Made by a program: the position numbers and the translations under genes
Part shown: positions 45,063-54,452 of the stretch, piece by piece
Layout of the letters: each line of letters starts with the position of its first letter
Position numbering within the stretch: the stretch's first letter is position 1
The notes under the pieces: model-generated
Told to the model about the DNA's origin: nothing
The model's database searches: none
The model's input: only the letters and a program-made list of their open reading frames with translations
NCBI RefSeq assembly: GCF_004354045.1
Contig: NZ_SMRT01000003.1
Span: forward strand, 186,001-250,000
DNA length: 64,000 nucleotides
From: Paenibacillus piri
GTDB taxonomy: Bacteria > Bacillota > Bacilli > Paenibacillales > NBRC-103111
Reading direction: 5' to 3'

Positions 45063-45938
45063 GTGAAAAATAAGCTTCAGCCATTCGACGCAATCAACAA
45101 TGTACTGCTCCTACTCTTGTCGTTCGTCTGCGTATACCCGTTCATCAATATTGCCGCCGTATCCGTTAGCGACGGTGTTCAAGTGATGTCGGGCAAAGTA
45201 TATTTGCTGCCGCAGGGCTTGAATTTGGAAACGTTTAAATATATTTTCAGCACGCCCCGAATGGGCATAACACAGGGGATGTTCAATTCCTTGTTTTACA
45301 CGGTCGTCGGCACCGTTTTTGCCGTATGCCTAACGTTTGCGACGGCTTACGCGCTGTCCAAAAAAAGAGTGAAGGGCCGCTACGCGATCATGATGCTGTT
45401 TCTCATCGCCTGGATTTTCGACGCTGGGCTCATTCCGAACTATTTGATCAATCAAAAGCTGGGCCTCGTCGATTCCCGGTGGATTATGATCCTTCCCGGG
45501 GCGATCAGCACCTTTTTATTGATTGTGACCCGCTCCTTTCTCGACACGCTGCCGTACGAGCTGGAGGAATCGGCTTTTATCGACGGGGCTAACGATCTTC
45601 AAATCATGGGCAAAATCTATTTCCCGCTGTCGACTCCCGTATTGGCTACGATCAGCGTATTTTATGCGGTCAACATTTGGAATTCGTTCCTGACGCCGAT
45701 GATTTACTTGCGGGACAAAGCTTTGCACCCGATCCAGCTCATTCTTTATAATTTGGTTATACGCCCCGACCCGGGGAGCACAACGATGGAAAATGTGATC
45801 AGCGACGGGTACACGCTGCTGCCCAAAAATATCGAAGCGGCGGTCATCGTGCTGGCTATATTCCCGATCCTGCTCGTATACCCGTTCGCGCAAAGATATT
45901 TTACGCAGGGGATGCTGCTCGGTTCGTTAAAAGGTTAG
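45063..45938 (+). CDS. YtcP-type sugar ABC permease
   Basis: A 291-residue permease starting with GTG, AGGAGG about 9 bases upstream. Helix 1 is VLLLLLSFVCVYPFINIAAV; EAA loop LEESAFIDGANDLQIMGKIYFPLSTP; C-terminal QGMLLGSLKG. Ends 12 bases before the beta-propeller gene. Confidence 0.9.
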   Translation: MKNKLQPFDAINNVLLLLLSFVCVYPFINIAAVSVSDGVQVMSGKVYLLPQGLNLETFKYIFSTPRMGITQGMFNSLFYTVVGTVFAVCLTFATAYALSKKRVKGRYAIMMLFLIAWIFDAGLIPNYLINQKLGLVDSRWIMILPGAISTFLLIVTRSFLDTLPYELEESAFIDGANDLQIMGKIYFPLSTPVLATISVFYAVNIWNSFLTPMIYLRDKALHPIQLILYNLVIRPDPGSTTMENVISDGYTLLPKNIEAAVIVLAIFPILLVYPFAQRYFTQGMLLGSLKG

Positions 45939-45950
45939 GAGGAAAGAACG

Positions 45951-47744
45951 ATGGATCGATTGAACGGGCCGGTTCGTTATACCGGCGAGACGGTTGCCAA
46001 TCTGGATTATCACCACGGCCAGCTCCGTCCGGTGGCAGGCGTGCATCACTATCAGGTGCTGCGGGCCAACCGCTCCCATCCCGAATGGGCGGACGATTAC
46101 GGCTGGACGTACAATCACGCGCCGATGCTGGCGTACTGGAACGGCAAGTTTTATTTGGAATATTTAAGCGACCCGGTGGGCGAGCATATTCCGCCGGGAC
46201 AAACGCTGCTGACCGATTCCGAGGACGGCATCCGGTGGAGCAAGCCGCGGGTCGTGTTTCCGCAGTACCGGCTGAGCGAGGCTTTTCGACGGCCGGACGG
46301 TGTCGAGCTTCCGGCAGGCACGGATGCAGTCATGCACCAGCGAATGGGCTTCTATGTGAGCCCGGGCGGCAAGCTGCTGGTGCTCGGGTTTTACGGCTTT
46401 TGCCCGGCGCCGAAAGATCATCCGAACGACGGGCTTGGCATCGGCCGGGTCGTCCGGGAAGTACTGCCGGACGGTAGCTTCGGTCCGATCTGTTTTATCC
46501 GCTATAATCGCCACGCCGGCTGGCATGAAGGCAATACGTCATTCCCGCTTTATACGGATTCGCCGGATTCGGCGTTCCGTGAAGCATGCGAAGCGCTATT
46601 GGCCGACAAGCTCGTGACGCTGCAATGGTGGGAGGAAGACCGCAGTCCGGACGGCTTCTACGCCATAGAAGGCGGTAAGGCGTTGTCTTCCTACCGGCTG
46701 CCGGATGGAACCGTCGTCGGATTGTGGAAGTTTTCCAAAGCCGCGTTGAGCGCGGACGGAGGGAACACGTGGTCCGGGATGGAGGACGTTCCGTCGCTCG
46801 TCATGGCTGGCGCGAAAATATGGGGTCAGCAAACGTCGGACGGGAATTATGCCCTCGTCTATAACCCTTCCCCTGTCGGCAAGCACCGCTGGCCGCTTGC
46901 GATCGTTACCGGAGAGGACGGCCGCGACTTCGATCATATGCGGCTGGTCTGCGGCGAGGTGGCTCCGCGCCGGTTTGACGGACAGCATAAAGATTACGGG
47001 CTGAACTATGTCCGGGGTATCGAGGCTGCAGACGGCTCGCCGCCGCCCCGGGGCAGCCTGTGGATCACATACAGCATGAACAAGGAGGATATATGGGTCA
47101 GCGAAATTCCGGTGCCCGTCCATGATCGGACGGACACGCATGTCGACGACCGGTTCGACGATCTGGACAGCGGAGGCCATATCCCCGGCTGGAATGTGTA
47201 CAGCCCGCTTTGGGCCCCGGTAACTGTGGCCGAGTTCCCGTCCGCTGCGGATAAAAGCCTGGAGCTTATGGACCGCGACCCGTACGATTATGCCAAGGCG
47301 GAACGGATTTTTCCGGAAAGCAGCGCGGTCACGATCCGGTTCCGAGTGCTGGCCAGGCAGACCGATCATGGGCAGCTGTTTATCGAATGCTGCGACGGGA
47401 TAAGCACGGCCCCGGTGCGCATCTTATTCGACAGCGATGGGTGCATCCGCGTGCTGGATCAAGGATATTATGCAGACGTCCAGACTTATGCCGCAGGCAG
47501 CTGGTATGACATTCAGCTTACCGTCGATGTCGTTAAGCAAAATTATGAGCTTGCGATCGGCGCGTTCAGGAAGACGTTCCGGTTTGTAGTGCCGGTCCGC
47601 TCCGTCGAGCGGATCGTATTCCGCACCGGGCCGGTTCGCCGCGAGCCGAATGTGGAGACGGGAGTGTCCGGCAGCGATGCTGCCGGAGCCGATGAGCCTG
47701 TGCAAGCGGCTTATTATTATATTAATTATTTGCAAACCATTTGA
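45951..47744 (+). CDS. beta-propeller (sialidase-like fold) protein with C-terminal sandwich domain
   Basis: A 597-residue protein with no signal peptide. The first 390 residues look like a six- or seven-bladed propeller of the sialidase/BNR superfamily: repeated strand-Asp-box elements (TDSEDGIRWSKP, LSADGGNTWSGM, VTGEDGRDFDHM) and conserved PMLAYWNGKFYLEY. Residues from about 400 to the end form a beta-sandwich (DDLDSGGHIPGWNVYSPLWAP onward) resembling laminin-type domains. The fold is shared by GH33 sialidases and by rhamnosyl-glucuronate-type lyases/hydrolases (GH145, PL24/25-like); I cannot choose between them. TTAGGAGGAAAG precedes the ATG. Its place after the importer implies cytoplasmic action on imported oligosaccharide. 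Confidence 0.65.
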   Translation: MDRLNGPVRYTGETVANLDYHHGQLRPVAGVHHYQVLRANRSHPEWADDYGWTYNHAPMLAYWNGKFYLEYLSDPVGEHIPPGQTLLTDSEDGIRWSKPRVVFPQYRLSEAFRRPDGVELPAGTDAVMHQRMGFYVSPGGKLLVLGFYGFCPAPKDHPNDGLGIGRVVREVLPDGSFGPICFIRYNRHAGWHEGNTSFPLYTDSPDSAFREACEALLADKLVTLQWWEEDRSPDGFYAIEGGKALSSYRLPDGTVVGLWKFSKAALSADGGNTWSGMEDVPSLVMAGAKIWGQQTSDGNYALVYNPSPVGKHRWPLAIVTGEDGRDFDHMRLVCGEVAPRRFDGQHKDYGLNYVRGIEAADGSPPPRGSLWITYSMNKEDIWVSEIPVPVHDRTDTHVDDRFDDLDSGGHIPGWNVYSPLWAPVTVAEFPSAADKSLELMDRDPYDYAKAERIFPESSAVTIRFRVLARQTDHGQLFIECCDGISTAPVRILFDSDGCIRVLDQGYYADVQTYAAGSWYDIQLTVDVVKQNYELAIGAFRKTFRFVVPVRSVERIVFRTGPVRREPNVETGVSGSDAAGADEPVQAAYYYINYLQTI

Positions 47745-47760
47745 GAGGGGCGTTTGATTC

Positions 47761-48837
47761 ATGAACTACGAAAAACCGTTCAAACCGACTGACATGGAGC
47801 ATGTGACGATCTACCGCAGCGAGCATGAATTTTGCTCCTGGCCGTTCAATGCAGGCATGTGGAAAATCAGCAGCGACAATATTTTGGTCGGCTTTATGAA
47901 CATCGCCTGCGATTATGCGGTTCCCGGCAACCGGAACCATGACCGGGTCGAAACGTTCGGCCGGATCGCCGCGGTGCGCTCCTTGGACGGGGGCCGGACC
48001 TGGGGCGCACCGTCGACCATTGCGAATAACGTGGAGCTGGCGGACCAATTAATCTACGGCAAGGCGGAAGCCTATCCGAAGCCGGTCGATTTCTCGAGTT
48101 CAAGCACCTTGCTGAGCTGCTGGTCGACGCCCAATTCGGCCGATCCGCAGGCGAAGGCCTGGTTCAAGCTGTCGGAGGACGGCGGGGAAACATGGGGTCC
48201 GGCTGTGCTGCTGCCGCCATGCAATATCCCGCGCTTCCAGGGAAGACCCTCTTACCTGCTGCGTCCGGACGGCGTCGTGCTGCTGTTCCTGACCGCCAAG
48301 CCGCAGCATAATCACTACGACCGGCCGGTCGTGTACGCTTCCTATGACGGCGGCCGCAATTGGGCGCTCATGTCCATGATGCCGAACAGCGGCGAATACC
48401 GCATGATTTGCCCGTCGCCTGCGCTGCTTGCCGACGGCACTATCGTTGTCGCCGTGCGCTGCAAGCCTTCGCTGGACGGGGCGTGGGATGAGCTCTACGC
48501 ATCCGATGACGGCGGGCGCACGTGGAGATTCGCCTCCCGAATCAACGATCATGGAGACACCGTACATCTGACGCTGCTTGATGACGGAAGATTGTTCGCC
48601 GTGTACGGCTACCGCCGGCCGCCGTATGGCATCCGGGCCCGCATCAGCGAAGACTCGGGACGCACCTGGGGGACCGAGCTGATTGTCCGCGACGACGGCG
48701 GACATTATGATCTCGGCTACCCGCGGGCGGTGGAGGTACGGGACGGGCAAATATTGGCCGCTTATTATTTTAATGAGCCTAACGGCACGCCGACAGGCGG
48801 ACCGCGCCATATTGCGGGTACGATATTGCGCGTGTAA
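47761..48837 (+). CDS. sialidase-like BNR/Asp-box propeller protein
   Basis: A 358-residue protein with five clear Asp-boxes (SLDGGRTWG, SEDGGETWG, SYDGGRNWA, SDDGGRTWR, SEDSGRTWG), the size of a single six-bladed propeller. No signal peptide. GH33 enzymes need an Arg triad, Tyr/Glu pair and Asp; Arg residues are plentiful but I cannot place the triad by eye, so it may be a sialidase or another exo-acting propeller enzyme. GAGAGGGG precedes the ATG; 16 bases after the previous propeller gene. Confidence 0.72.
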   Translation: MNYEKPFKPTDMEHVTIYRSEHEFCSWPFNAGMWKISSDNILVGFMNIACDYAVPGNRNHDRVETFGRIAAVRSLDGGRTWGAPSTIANNVELADQLIYGKAEAYPKPVDFSSSSTLLSCWSTPNSADPQAKAWFKLSEDGGETWGPAVLLPPCNIPRFQGRPSYLLRPDGVVLLFLTAKPQHNHYDRPVVYASYDGGRNWALMSMMPNSGEYRMICPSPALLADGTIVVAVRCKPSLDGAWDELYASDDGGRTWRFASRINDHGDTVHLTLLDDGRLFAVYGYRRPPYGIRARISEDSGRTWGTELIVRDDGGHYDLGYPRAVEVRDGQILAAYYFNEPNGTPTGGPRHIAGTILRV

Positions 48838-48972
48838 CGGGATACAGGCGGTTCGGTAAAATGCTGCCAGAAGGGCAGAATCGCCAGTGAAGAAGCATCG
48901 TGAAGAATCGCTGCAAAGAAGCGCCGGCGTATGACCGCATTGCGGAAAAGTAAAGGAAGGAGCGATCATTTC

Positions 48973-51102
48973 GTGCTTACCGCCACCACTATTGATGAAG
49001 CATTAGCCACGGGCAAGCGAAGCTTGCGCACGCTGCCCAAGTCCTGCCTGTTGGGGCCGACGGGAGCCCGGTTATGGGCCGATTATTTGAATCCGGAGCC
49101 CGGGTTTGCGGGGACGATCGATTTTATTCACAAGCTGAATATTCCGCTGCTGTTCACGGTCAAGCCGGGGAAGCCCGTCTCCTTAGAGCCCTGCGACGTT
49201 GAATGGCGTCCGAGCCATCTGTCGATGGAAGCTGCGGGTTCCGAATTTCGTTTCACGGAGCGTAAATTCATCACCTGGGACGACTGCGCGGTATCGTGCC
49301 AAACATGGGAAAATACGAGCGACCGGGAGCTCGTACTGACGTTGGCAACCGATGCGGCACTGTTTCAGGAGCGCGATGACAATATTTTGTCGGGCGTATT
49401 ACAAGTGCCGCAGTATGAATTTTCCATCGTGGCGGCACTCCGGATGAACCGGCCCGAGCTTGCGGACGGCGGCCTTGTGCTGGCGCCCCGGGAGAAGGCC
49501 GAGCTGGTTATCGCCGCATCTCTGGGCATCGAAGGCAAGGAAACGCTCTCCGTGCTGAGCGAGCGCGCGGGCCGGTTCGTTCGGCCCGGTTTGTCCAATA
49601 CCGAATTGGTGGCTGATCAGCAGAGGACGTATCAAAGCTGGTTCGACAAGGCGCCGCAGTTCGTGTCCAACGAGCCGCTGCTGAACAAGACGTGGCAATA
49701 CCGCTGGTTTCTGCTGCGGCACAATCTCGCCGACCCGCAATGCGGCAATTTGCAGCATCCGTTGTTTTATGAAGGAAGATCTCATAAAATGTCCAAAACG
49801 CCCTTCGCGCCGAAAGGCTGGGAATTCAGCAAAATGATTCCGCTGACGGTCCCCATGCATCTGTTGGAGGCGCGCTGGTATCAGGACAGCACCAACGGCA
49901 CCGGCGCCATTCGCAATATGAAGGCGAGCCAGGACGAGGAAGGACTTTACCGGTGCCTTTTCGTTAATAAAACGATGCATGCCTATGCCAATTTTATGGG
50001 CTGGGCCGCCTACCAGTTTTACCTCGTTCACCGCGACGAGCCCATGCTTCGTGAAATGCTTCCATCGCTAAAAGCGCAGGTTGACGGGGAAGGCAGCAAG
50101 CTGGGCAATGAAACCGACAGGCTGATAACGGAGCATACCCACAACCGTACCGGCAAGGAATATCAGCCGAGTTACTGGTATTTCCATAATTTCCCAATCA
50201 ATTGTAAAGACCCGAACACGTTCACGCCGCTTAAGCGGGTCGATCGCTCCGTGTACCATTATTTAAACTGCCTGGGCGTGGCGCAGCTGTGTGCAACGGC
50301 GGGAGACTTTGAGGCCGATCGGTATAAGCAGCTTGCGCGGGAGCTGCGGAGCGACATTTTGCATAAAATGTGGGATGAGACGTCGCAGTTTTTTTACGAT
50401 CAGCATTATGAGAACGACCAAAAAGCGCTGGTGAAAAATATCGTCGGCTTCTACCCGTACTGGGCGCAAATAACGGGCAGCGAGCATATCGAAGGATTTC
50501 TGCACTTGTTTGCCGACGACGAGTTCAATACGCCGTACCCGTTTCCGTCCGTGTCCGCGGATTGTCCCGCTTACCAGCCTGAAGGCGGCTGGCAGGGGAA
50601 CTTCATTAAAGGCCGGAACGGCTGCGTATGGGACGGGCCGACATGGCCGTATACGAACAGCATCGTGCTGGACGCCATGGCGCTGGAGAGCAAGCGTATG
50701 GATCACCGGTACGACGAGCGGTTCGGCTATTATTTACGGGAATATTCGCTGCTGCACTTCTCGCACAGGGATCTCGGCAAGCCGTATCTGGTCGAGCATT
50801 ACAACAGCCAGACCGGGGAAGCGCTGAGCGACGAGGTTGATTATAATCACTCCTATTATATCGACCTGATCGTAAGACATGTGGCAGGGTTGAATGTCGA
50901 GGCGGACCGCATCGTACTGAACCCTGTGAACATCGGGCTTGATTTTTTTCAGCTGACCCATGTACAGGTTGCCGGACATCAAATCGGTGTGACCTATAAC
51001 AAGCGCGATGCGTCCTTGCCTCTCGGATACAAGCTGTACGTGGATGGACAAGTCGTACTGGAGAGCGACGATCTTGAACGGATGGAGTTTTCGTTAGTCT
51101 GA
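48973..51102 (+). CDS. MGH1/GH63-like six-hairpin glycosidase
   Basis: About 709 residues. The N-terminal 220 residues are beta-sandwich; the rest is an alpha/alpha-toroid with the motif GCVWDGPTWPYTNSIVLDAM, characteristic of GH63/mannosylglycerate-hydrolase-like enzymes, and EGRSHKMSKTPFAPKGWEFSKM. C-terminal VGLDFFQLTHVQVAGHQI is a small sandwich. No signal peptide. The GTG at 48973 is chosen because GGAAGGAG lies about 10 bases upstream; an ATG at 48931 would add 14 residues without a site. Last gene of the GntR-controlled operon; it should trim the imported glycan together with the two propeller proteins. Confidence 0.75.
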   Translation: MLTATTIDEALATGKRSLRTLPKSCLLGPTGARLWADYLNPEPGFAGTIDFIHKLNIPLLFTVKPGKPVSLEPCDVEWRPSHLSMEAAGSEFRFTERKFITWDDCAVSCQTWENTSDRELVLTLATDAALFQERDDNILSGVLQVPQYEFSIVAALRMNRPELADGGLVLAPREKAELVIAASLGIEGKETLSVLSERAGRFVRPGLSNTELVADQQRTYQSWFDKAPQFVSNEPLLNKTWQYRWFLLRHNLADPQCGNLQHPLFYEGRSHKMSKTPFAPKGWEFSKMIPLTVPMHLLEARWYQDSTNGTGAIRNMKASQDEEGLYRCLFVNKTMHAYANFMGWAAYQFYLVHRDEPMLREMLPSLKAQVDGEGSKLGNETDRLITEHTHNRTGKEYQPSYWYFHNFPINCKDPNTFTPLKRVDRSVYHYLNCLGVAQLCATAGDFEADRYKQLARELRSDILHKMWDETSQFFYDQHYENDQKALVKNIVGFYPYWAQITGSEHIEGFLHLFADDEFNTPYPFPSVSADCPAYQPEGGWQGNFIKGRNGCVWDGPTWPYTNSIVLDAMALESKRMDHRYDERFGYYLREYSLLHFSHRDLGKPYLVEHYNSQTGEALSDEVDYNHSYYIDLIVRHVAGLNVEADRIVLNPVNIGLDFFQLTHVQVAGHQIGVTYNKRDASLPLGYKLYVDGQVVLESDDLERMEFSLV

Positions 51103-51201
51103 TAAAATCCGGCATGAATAGAGCGGATCCTCCAGATTTTTGGGGACACTTTGTGCATCCAATGATGCTTCCCTGATGCCTGCCGATTATGAGACTTGCT
51201 T

Positions 51202-51783
51202 TTAACGCGAAAGCAAACTATTTATTTTCCCGGCAACAAGCTTTAAATCTGCAACGAAATACTTCATGAGTACAGGTCTTCGCCGCACTGCCAGCGGGTG
51301 ATAGGAAAAAGCGGCCGATATCCCTTGAACCGTATGCCACGTACCTCTGAAGCTTTTTACATCTGCATCCTGATCCGGAAACAAGGACTGCACGACTGCA
51401 TTACCTAAACCAAACAGCAGCAGAGGCTTCTTCTCCTCAAGCTGCAATTGTAAATGCGAAAAGCAAGCTTCCCTGGCAAGCGGCTTATTATACGCTCGTA
51501 TTGGACGGCATTTCAAAAGATAGCTCACGTAAACCAAATTCACATCAAAACCCGCTTCCCTCATCCCATATTGCAGCGTTTCCCGGGTACCGCATACAAA
51601 AGCGTTGCCTTCCTTGTCTTCGCGTAAACCGGGGTTATCCAGCAGTATAAAAACCGGTGCATGGGGGTTGCCTTCTCCCCAAATAACACGTTGTCGCTGC
51701 TTCGAAAGCTCGCATCTCTGACATTGCGCCGCATGCGGGGGCGAGGCTTCCTCCTGTAAAATTTCCGCTTTGAAATCCGCCAT
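51202..51783 (-). CDS. uracil-DNA glycosylase family 4/5-like
   Basis: A 193-residue DNA repair protein. The four Fe-S cysteines are in place: CQRC near residue 22, KCRP and EACFSHL. Motif A reads LLDNPGLREDKEGNAF (family 4: GEAPGxxED) and motif B HPLAVRR (HPSAxLR). It removes uracil from DNA. GGAGA lies about 7 bases upstream of the ATG. Unrelated to the surrounding sugar genes; divergent from the LacI gene. Confidence 0.85.
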   Translation of the reverse strand: MADFKAEILQEEASPPHAAQCQRCELSKQRQRVIWGEGNPHAPVFILLDNPGLREDKEGNAFVCGTRETLQYGMREAGFDVNLVYVSYLLKCRPIRAYNKPLAREACFSHLQLQLEEKKPLLLFGLGNAVVQSLFPDQDADVKSFRGTWHTVQGISAAFSYHPLAVRRRPVLMKYFVADLKLVAGKINSLLSR

Positions 51784-51924
51784 TTTTGTCTCCTTACAGT
51801 TCCGGCTTTGAGTCTTATGTCATTATTAATATTACCATTTAAGTATAATTTATCCAATTTTATCATCTCGTTAAAAGCGGTCGCGCGATTTTGATTCATT
51901 CGTAAATGATCGGTTCAATACGGG

Positions 51925-51969
51925 TTGACACCCCAAGAGGCGTTTGCTAATATAAAATAAACGCGCGTT
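51925..51969 (+). promoter_or_regulatory. promoter with LacI-type operator
   Basis: TTGACA (51925-51930), exactly 17 bases, TAATAT (51948-51953), then the palindrome AACGCGCGTT at 51960-51969 where transcription should start. This arrangement predicts autorepression of the LacI gene at 52009. Confidence 0.8.
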
Positions 51970-52008
51970 CACAAAACATAAATTTAAAGACCGAGGTCGC
52001 ATAATTAC

Positions 52009-53049
52009 ATGAAAAAAATCGATATCAAGAGCAAAGAAATCGCCGAAATTGCAGGAGTTTCCCGCAGCACGATCAGCAGGGTAATCAATAATTATCCCAA
52101 TGTTCCGCCGAAAACAAGAGAAAAGGTTATGAAAATCATCGAGCAGTACGGATATACGCCGAATTTGTCGGCACAAGTGCTTGCCGGAAAAAAAACGAAG
52201 ACGTTGGGCTTGTTTTTCATTGATCAATGGCAGTTTTCGAAGGACAGCTCGGCCAACCTGCTGATTACAAGCGTAATTGAAAGCGCGTCTGCTTTTGGCT
52301 ACATTGTGCTGACCAATATTGTCAGAGACCTTAAAAATCCGGAAAGCATCAAGAACGTCAAGGAAATTTTTTATCAGGGGCGCATTAATGCCGGCATCTT
52401 TATCGGCGCTGAAAATCATGAGCCGATTATCGAGGAATTGATAGCCGAAGGGTTTGTCATCGGGATTTTGGATCAATATTTACCCGGACGAAAGGAGCCT
52501 AACCGGATCGTCTACAACCTGAACAATGAGCGGGTCGCTTCGCAAGCTGTAGACTACTTGTACGGGCTGAATCATAAACGAATCGGCATTATTAACGGCG
52601 ATTTGAAAAAGGCGGCGGCCAGCTTCAAATTTCAAGGCTTCGTCAAGCAGATGGAGCATCATAACCTGGCTATTAATAAGACCTGGATCATGTACGGCCA
52701 CTATGAAGCCGGCGGCTATGAGGCTATGTCGAACCTGCTCAAAAGCTCAACGGACCTTCCAACGGCTATATTTGCCGCAAGCGACAGCATTGCTTTCGGA
52801 GCCATTCGGGCGATAAACGACTTTTCTCTCAAAGTTCCTGACGACATATCGGTCATCGGGATGAACGATCAAATATTAAGCGCCTATTATAAACCTGCGT
52901 TAACTACATTTCGGGCAAATTACGAAGAGCTTACAACGGGAATTACCCAAAGCGTCATCCAGGCCATAGAGAAGGGCACCGGGGCCGAGTCCGTTATTAT
53001 GACCCTTGGATGTACGTTGATCGAAAGAGAATCCTGCAAAAAAATATAA
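52009..53049 (+). CDS. LacI family transcriptional regulator
   Basis: A 346-residue regulator: N-terminal helix-turn-helix with hinge (SKEIAEIAGVSRSTISRVINNYPNVPPKTREKVMKIIEQYGYTPN, residues about 8-53) and a type 1 periplasmic-binding-like sugar domain (LGLFFID, FAASDSIAFGAIRAINDF, DDISVIGMND). The upstream promoter carries a CG-rich palindrome typical of LacI operators; the same palindrome recurs at 53430. Probable targets are its own gene and the VOC/importer operon from 53999. Confidence 0.92.
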   Translation: MKKIDIKSKEIAEIAGVSRSTISRVINNYPNVPPKTREKVMKIIEQYGYTPNLSAQVLAGKKTKTLGLFFIDQWQFSKDSSANLLITSVIESASAFGYIVLTNIVRDLKNPESIKNVKEIFYQGRINAGIFIGAENHEPIIEELIAEGFVIGILDQYLPGRKEPNRIVYNLNNERVASQAVDYLYGLNHKRIGIINGDLKKAAASFKFQGFVKQMEHHNLAINKTWIMYGHYEAGGYEAMSNLLKSSTDLPTAIFAASDSIAFGAIRAINDFSLKVPDDISVIGMNDQILSAYYKPALTTFRANYEELTTGITQSVIQAIEKGTGAESVIMTLGCTLIERESCKKI

Positions 53050-53726
53050 GCTATATAAGTTGAACGAAAGAAACCCGCGTGCGTGTAAAGCAGCAAGAAC
53101 ATACATAATCCAGCAGATGATCCTGCTCCAGCGAAACGAAATTCCTACAATAATGCAGGCTTTTTTATCGAAATGGCTTGTTCATAAGGAAATTCCTGCA
53201 AATATGCAGGTGTTCTCACGGATTAGGGACCGATCAGAAGCGGAAGCGGAGAAAACATGCAGTTTCTCAGGAATTTAATCACGCGAATTGATGAGCAGAA
53301 GAAAAGATGTACAATTGCAGTTTTTCCTATCATCCTTTCTCAATCGTTGCTTTGGAATAAATCCTTTCCAATGAAACGAAACCATTAGTCCAACATATAT
53401 AGCAGCGGCTCTCTTTTTTTAAATATCCATAAACGCGCGTTTATTTTTAGCGAAATGTCTGCTTGGCGCAATATATAATGCGATTGCAGGCTTGCAGCCG
53501 CCTTCTTCCGCCGGTGAACCCGGCGTTTATATAGAAGCAGTTGCCATGTATCGACCAGGTACGGTGCGGCATGGAGAAGGAAAGCATCCAGAATCAAGCG
53601 GGAACAGGACGGACGATCGTATGGCTAGAAAAACCGACGTAAGGGGGGGGGACGCAGAAAAGACGATATGCCGCTCGACGGATTGTACAGCATACGGAAA
53701 CTTAATACGCGTAGATTAAACTGAAC
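53050..53726. other. long non-coding leader with diverged repeats
   Basis: No convincing gene. Related segments with a GAAATTCCT(G/A)CA..ATGCAGG pattern occur at about 53140-53162 and 53191-53210; a similar GCAGTTTTTCC occurs near 53318. A G-run of nine lies at about 53645. The LacI-type palindrome at 53430 lies within it. Confidence 0.45.
53430..53443. promoter_or_regulatory. second LacI-type operator
   Basis: Perfect palindrome TAAACGCGCGTTTA, sharing AACGCGCGTT with the operator at 51960. It is about 380 bases after the LacI gene and about 560 before the VOC gene. Confidence 0.7.
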
Positions 53727-53955
53727 TCATGCAGCTCTGTTTCACACAATTTCAACTTATTCATTTCTATGTCACGCAGTTCCAACTCACGCAGCCCTAT
53801 GTAACTCAGTTCCAACTCACGCAGCCCTATGTCACGCAGTTCCAACTCACGCAGCCTGTCACGTAGTTCCAACTCACGCAGTTTCAAAGCACGCAGTTCT
53901 ATTTCACGCAATGCCAACCCACACAAAGCCAGCACACGCAATGCCAACTCACACA
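53727..53955. repeat. 15-bp minisatellite
   Basis: About 15 tandem imperfect units such as TCACGCAGTTCCAAC and TCACGCAGCCCTATG, with one 12-base unit. Because all units are multiples of three, the minus strand stays open and would read five-residue repeats of the type ELELR-DIGLR, but no start or ribosome binding site supports translation and the frame runs into the divergent VOC gene's start. Confidence 0.85.
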
Positions 53956-53998
53956 TGCCGCTAAACGATGAAAAAGTTGAATTCGGGAGGATGTCAAC

Positions 53999-54415
53999 AT
54001 GATTAAAGGGATCGGGCACAATGCTTATACGGTGAAGGATATGGAGAAATCATTGCATTTTTATTCGGACGTATTAGGGTTTAAAAAGCTGTTCGAGCTG
54101 AAAAAGCCGGCTACCGGCGAACCGTGGATTGTGTATTTGAAAGTAAGGGAAGGTCAGTTTATCGAGTTGTTTTACGGCGGGGAAAAAAGGGTGGAAGCGG
54201 ATTCCGCCACAATCGGTTATGCGCACCTGTGTCTGGAAGTCGACGATATTCATGAGATCGCCAATTACTTGAAAAGCAAGGGTGTAACGCTTGATGTGGA
54301 GCCGAAGCAAGGGCTTGATTTAAATTATCAATGCTGGGCCAAAGACCCCGACGGCAACCGCATCGAATTTATGCAGCTGCACCCGGACTGCCCGCAATTG
54401 AAGGTTTATGAGTAG
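53999..54415 (+). CDS. VOC (glyoxalase/bleomycin resistance) family protein
   Basis: A 138-residue single VOC protein with two beta-alpha-beta-beta-beta modules. Metal-ligand positions are filled: His in GIGHNAYTV, Glu in FIELFYGG, His in GYAHLCLEV, Glu in NRIEFMQL, consistent with a lactoylglutathione lyase-like or epimerase/dioxygenase activity. CGGGAGG lies 8 bases before the ATG. It stands at the head of a group with a second VOC gene and a sugar importer. Confidence 0.85.
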   Translation: MIKGIGHNAYTVKDMEKSLHFYSDVLGFKKLFELKKPATGEPWIVYLKVREGQFIELFYGGEKRVEADSATIGYAHLCLEVDDIHEIANYLKSKGVTLDVEPKQGLDLNYQCWAKDPDGNRIEFMQLHPDCPQLKVYE

Positions 54416-54452
54416 CCTTATCGTTGATCCTGTAATGAAAGCCTTTACAAAT

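Noticed and set aside
53727..53955. CRISPR-like array
   Set aside because: Units are contiguous 15-bp tandem repeats without spacers; no cas genes nearby.
53702..54019. Minus-strand gene encoding five-residue repeats
   Set aside because: Not annotated as a gene: no start site with ribosome binding site, overlaps the start of the VOC gene, and its open frame follows from a 15-bp repeat period. Kept as a finding.
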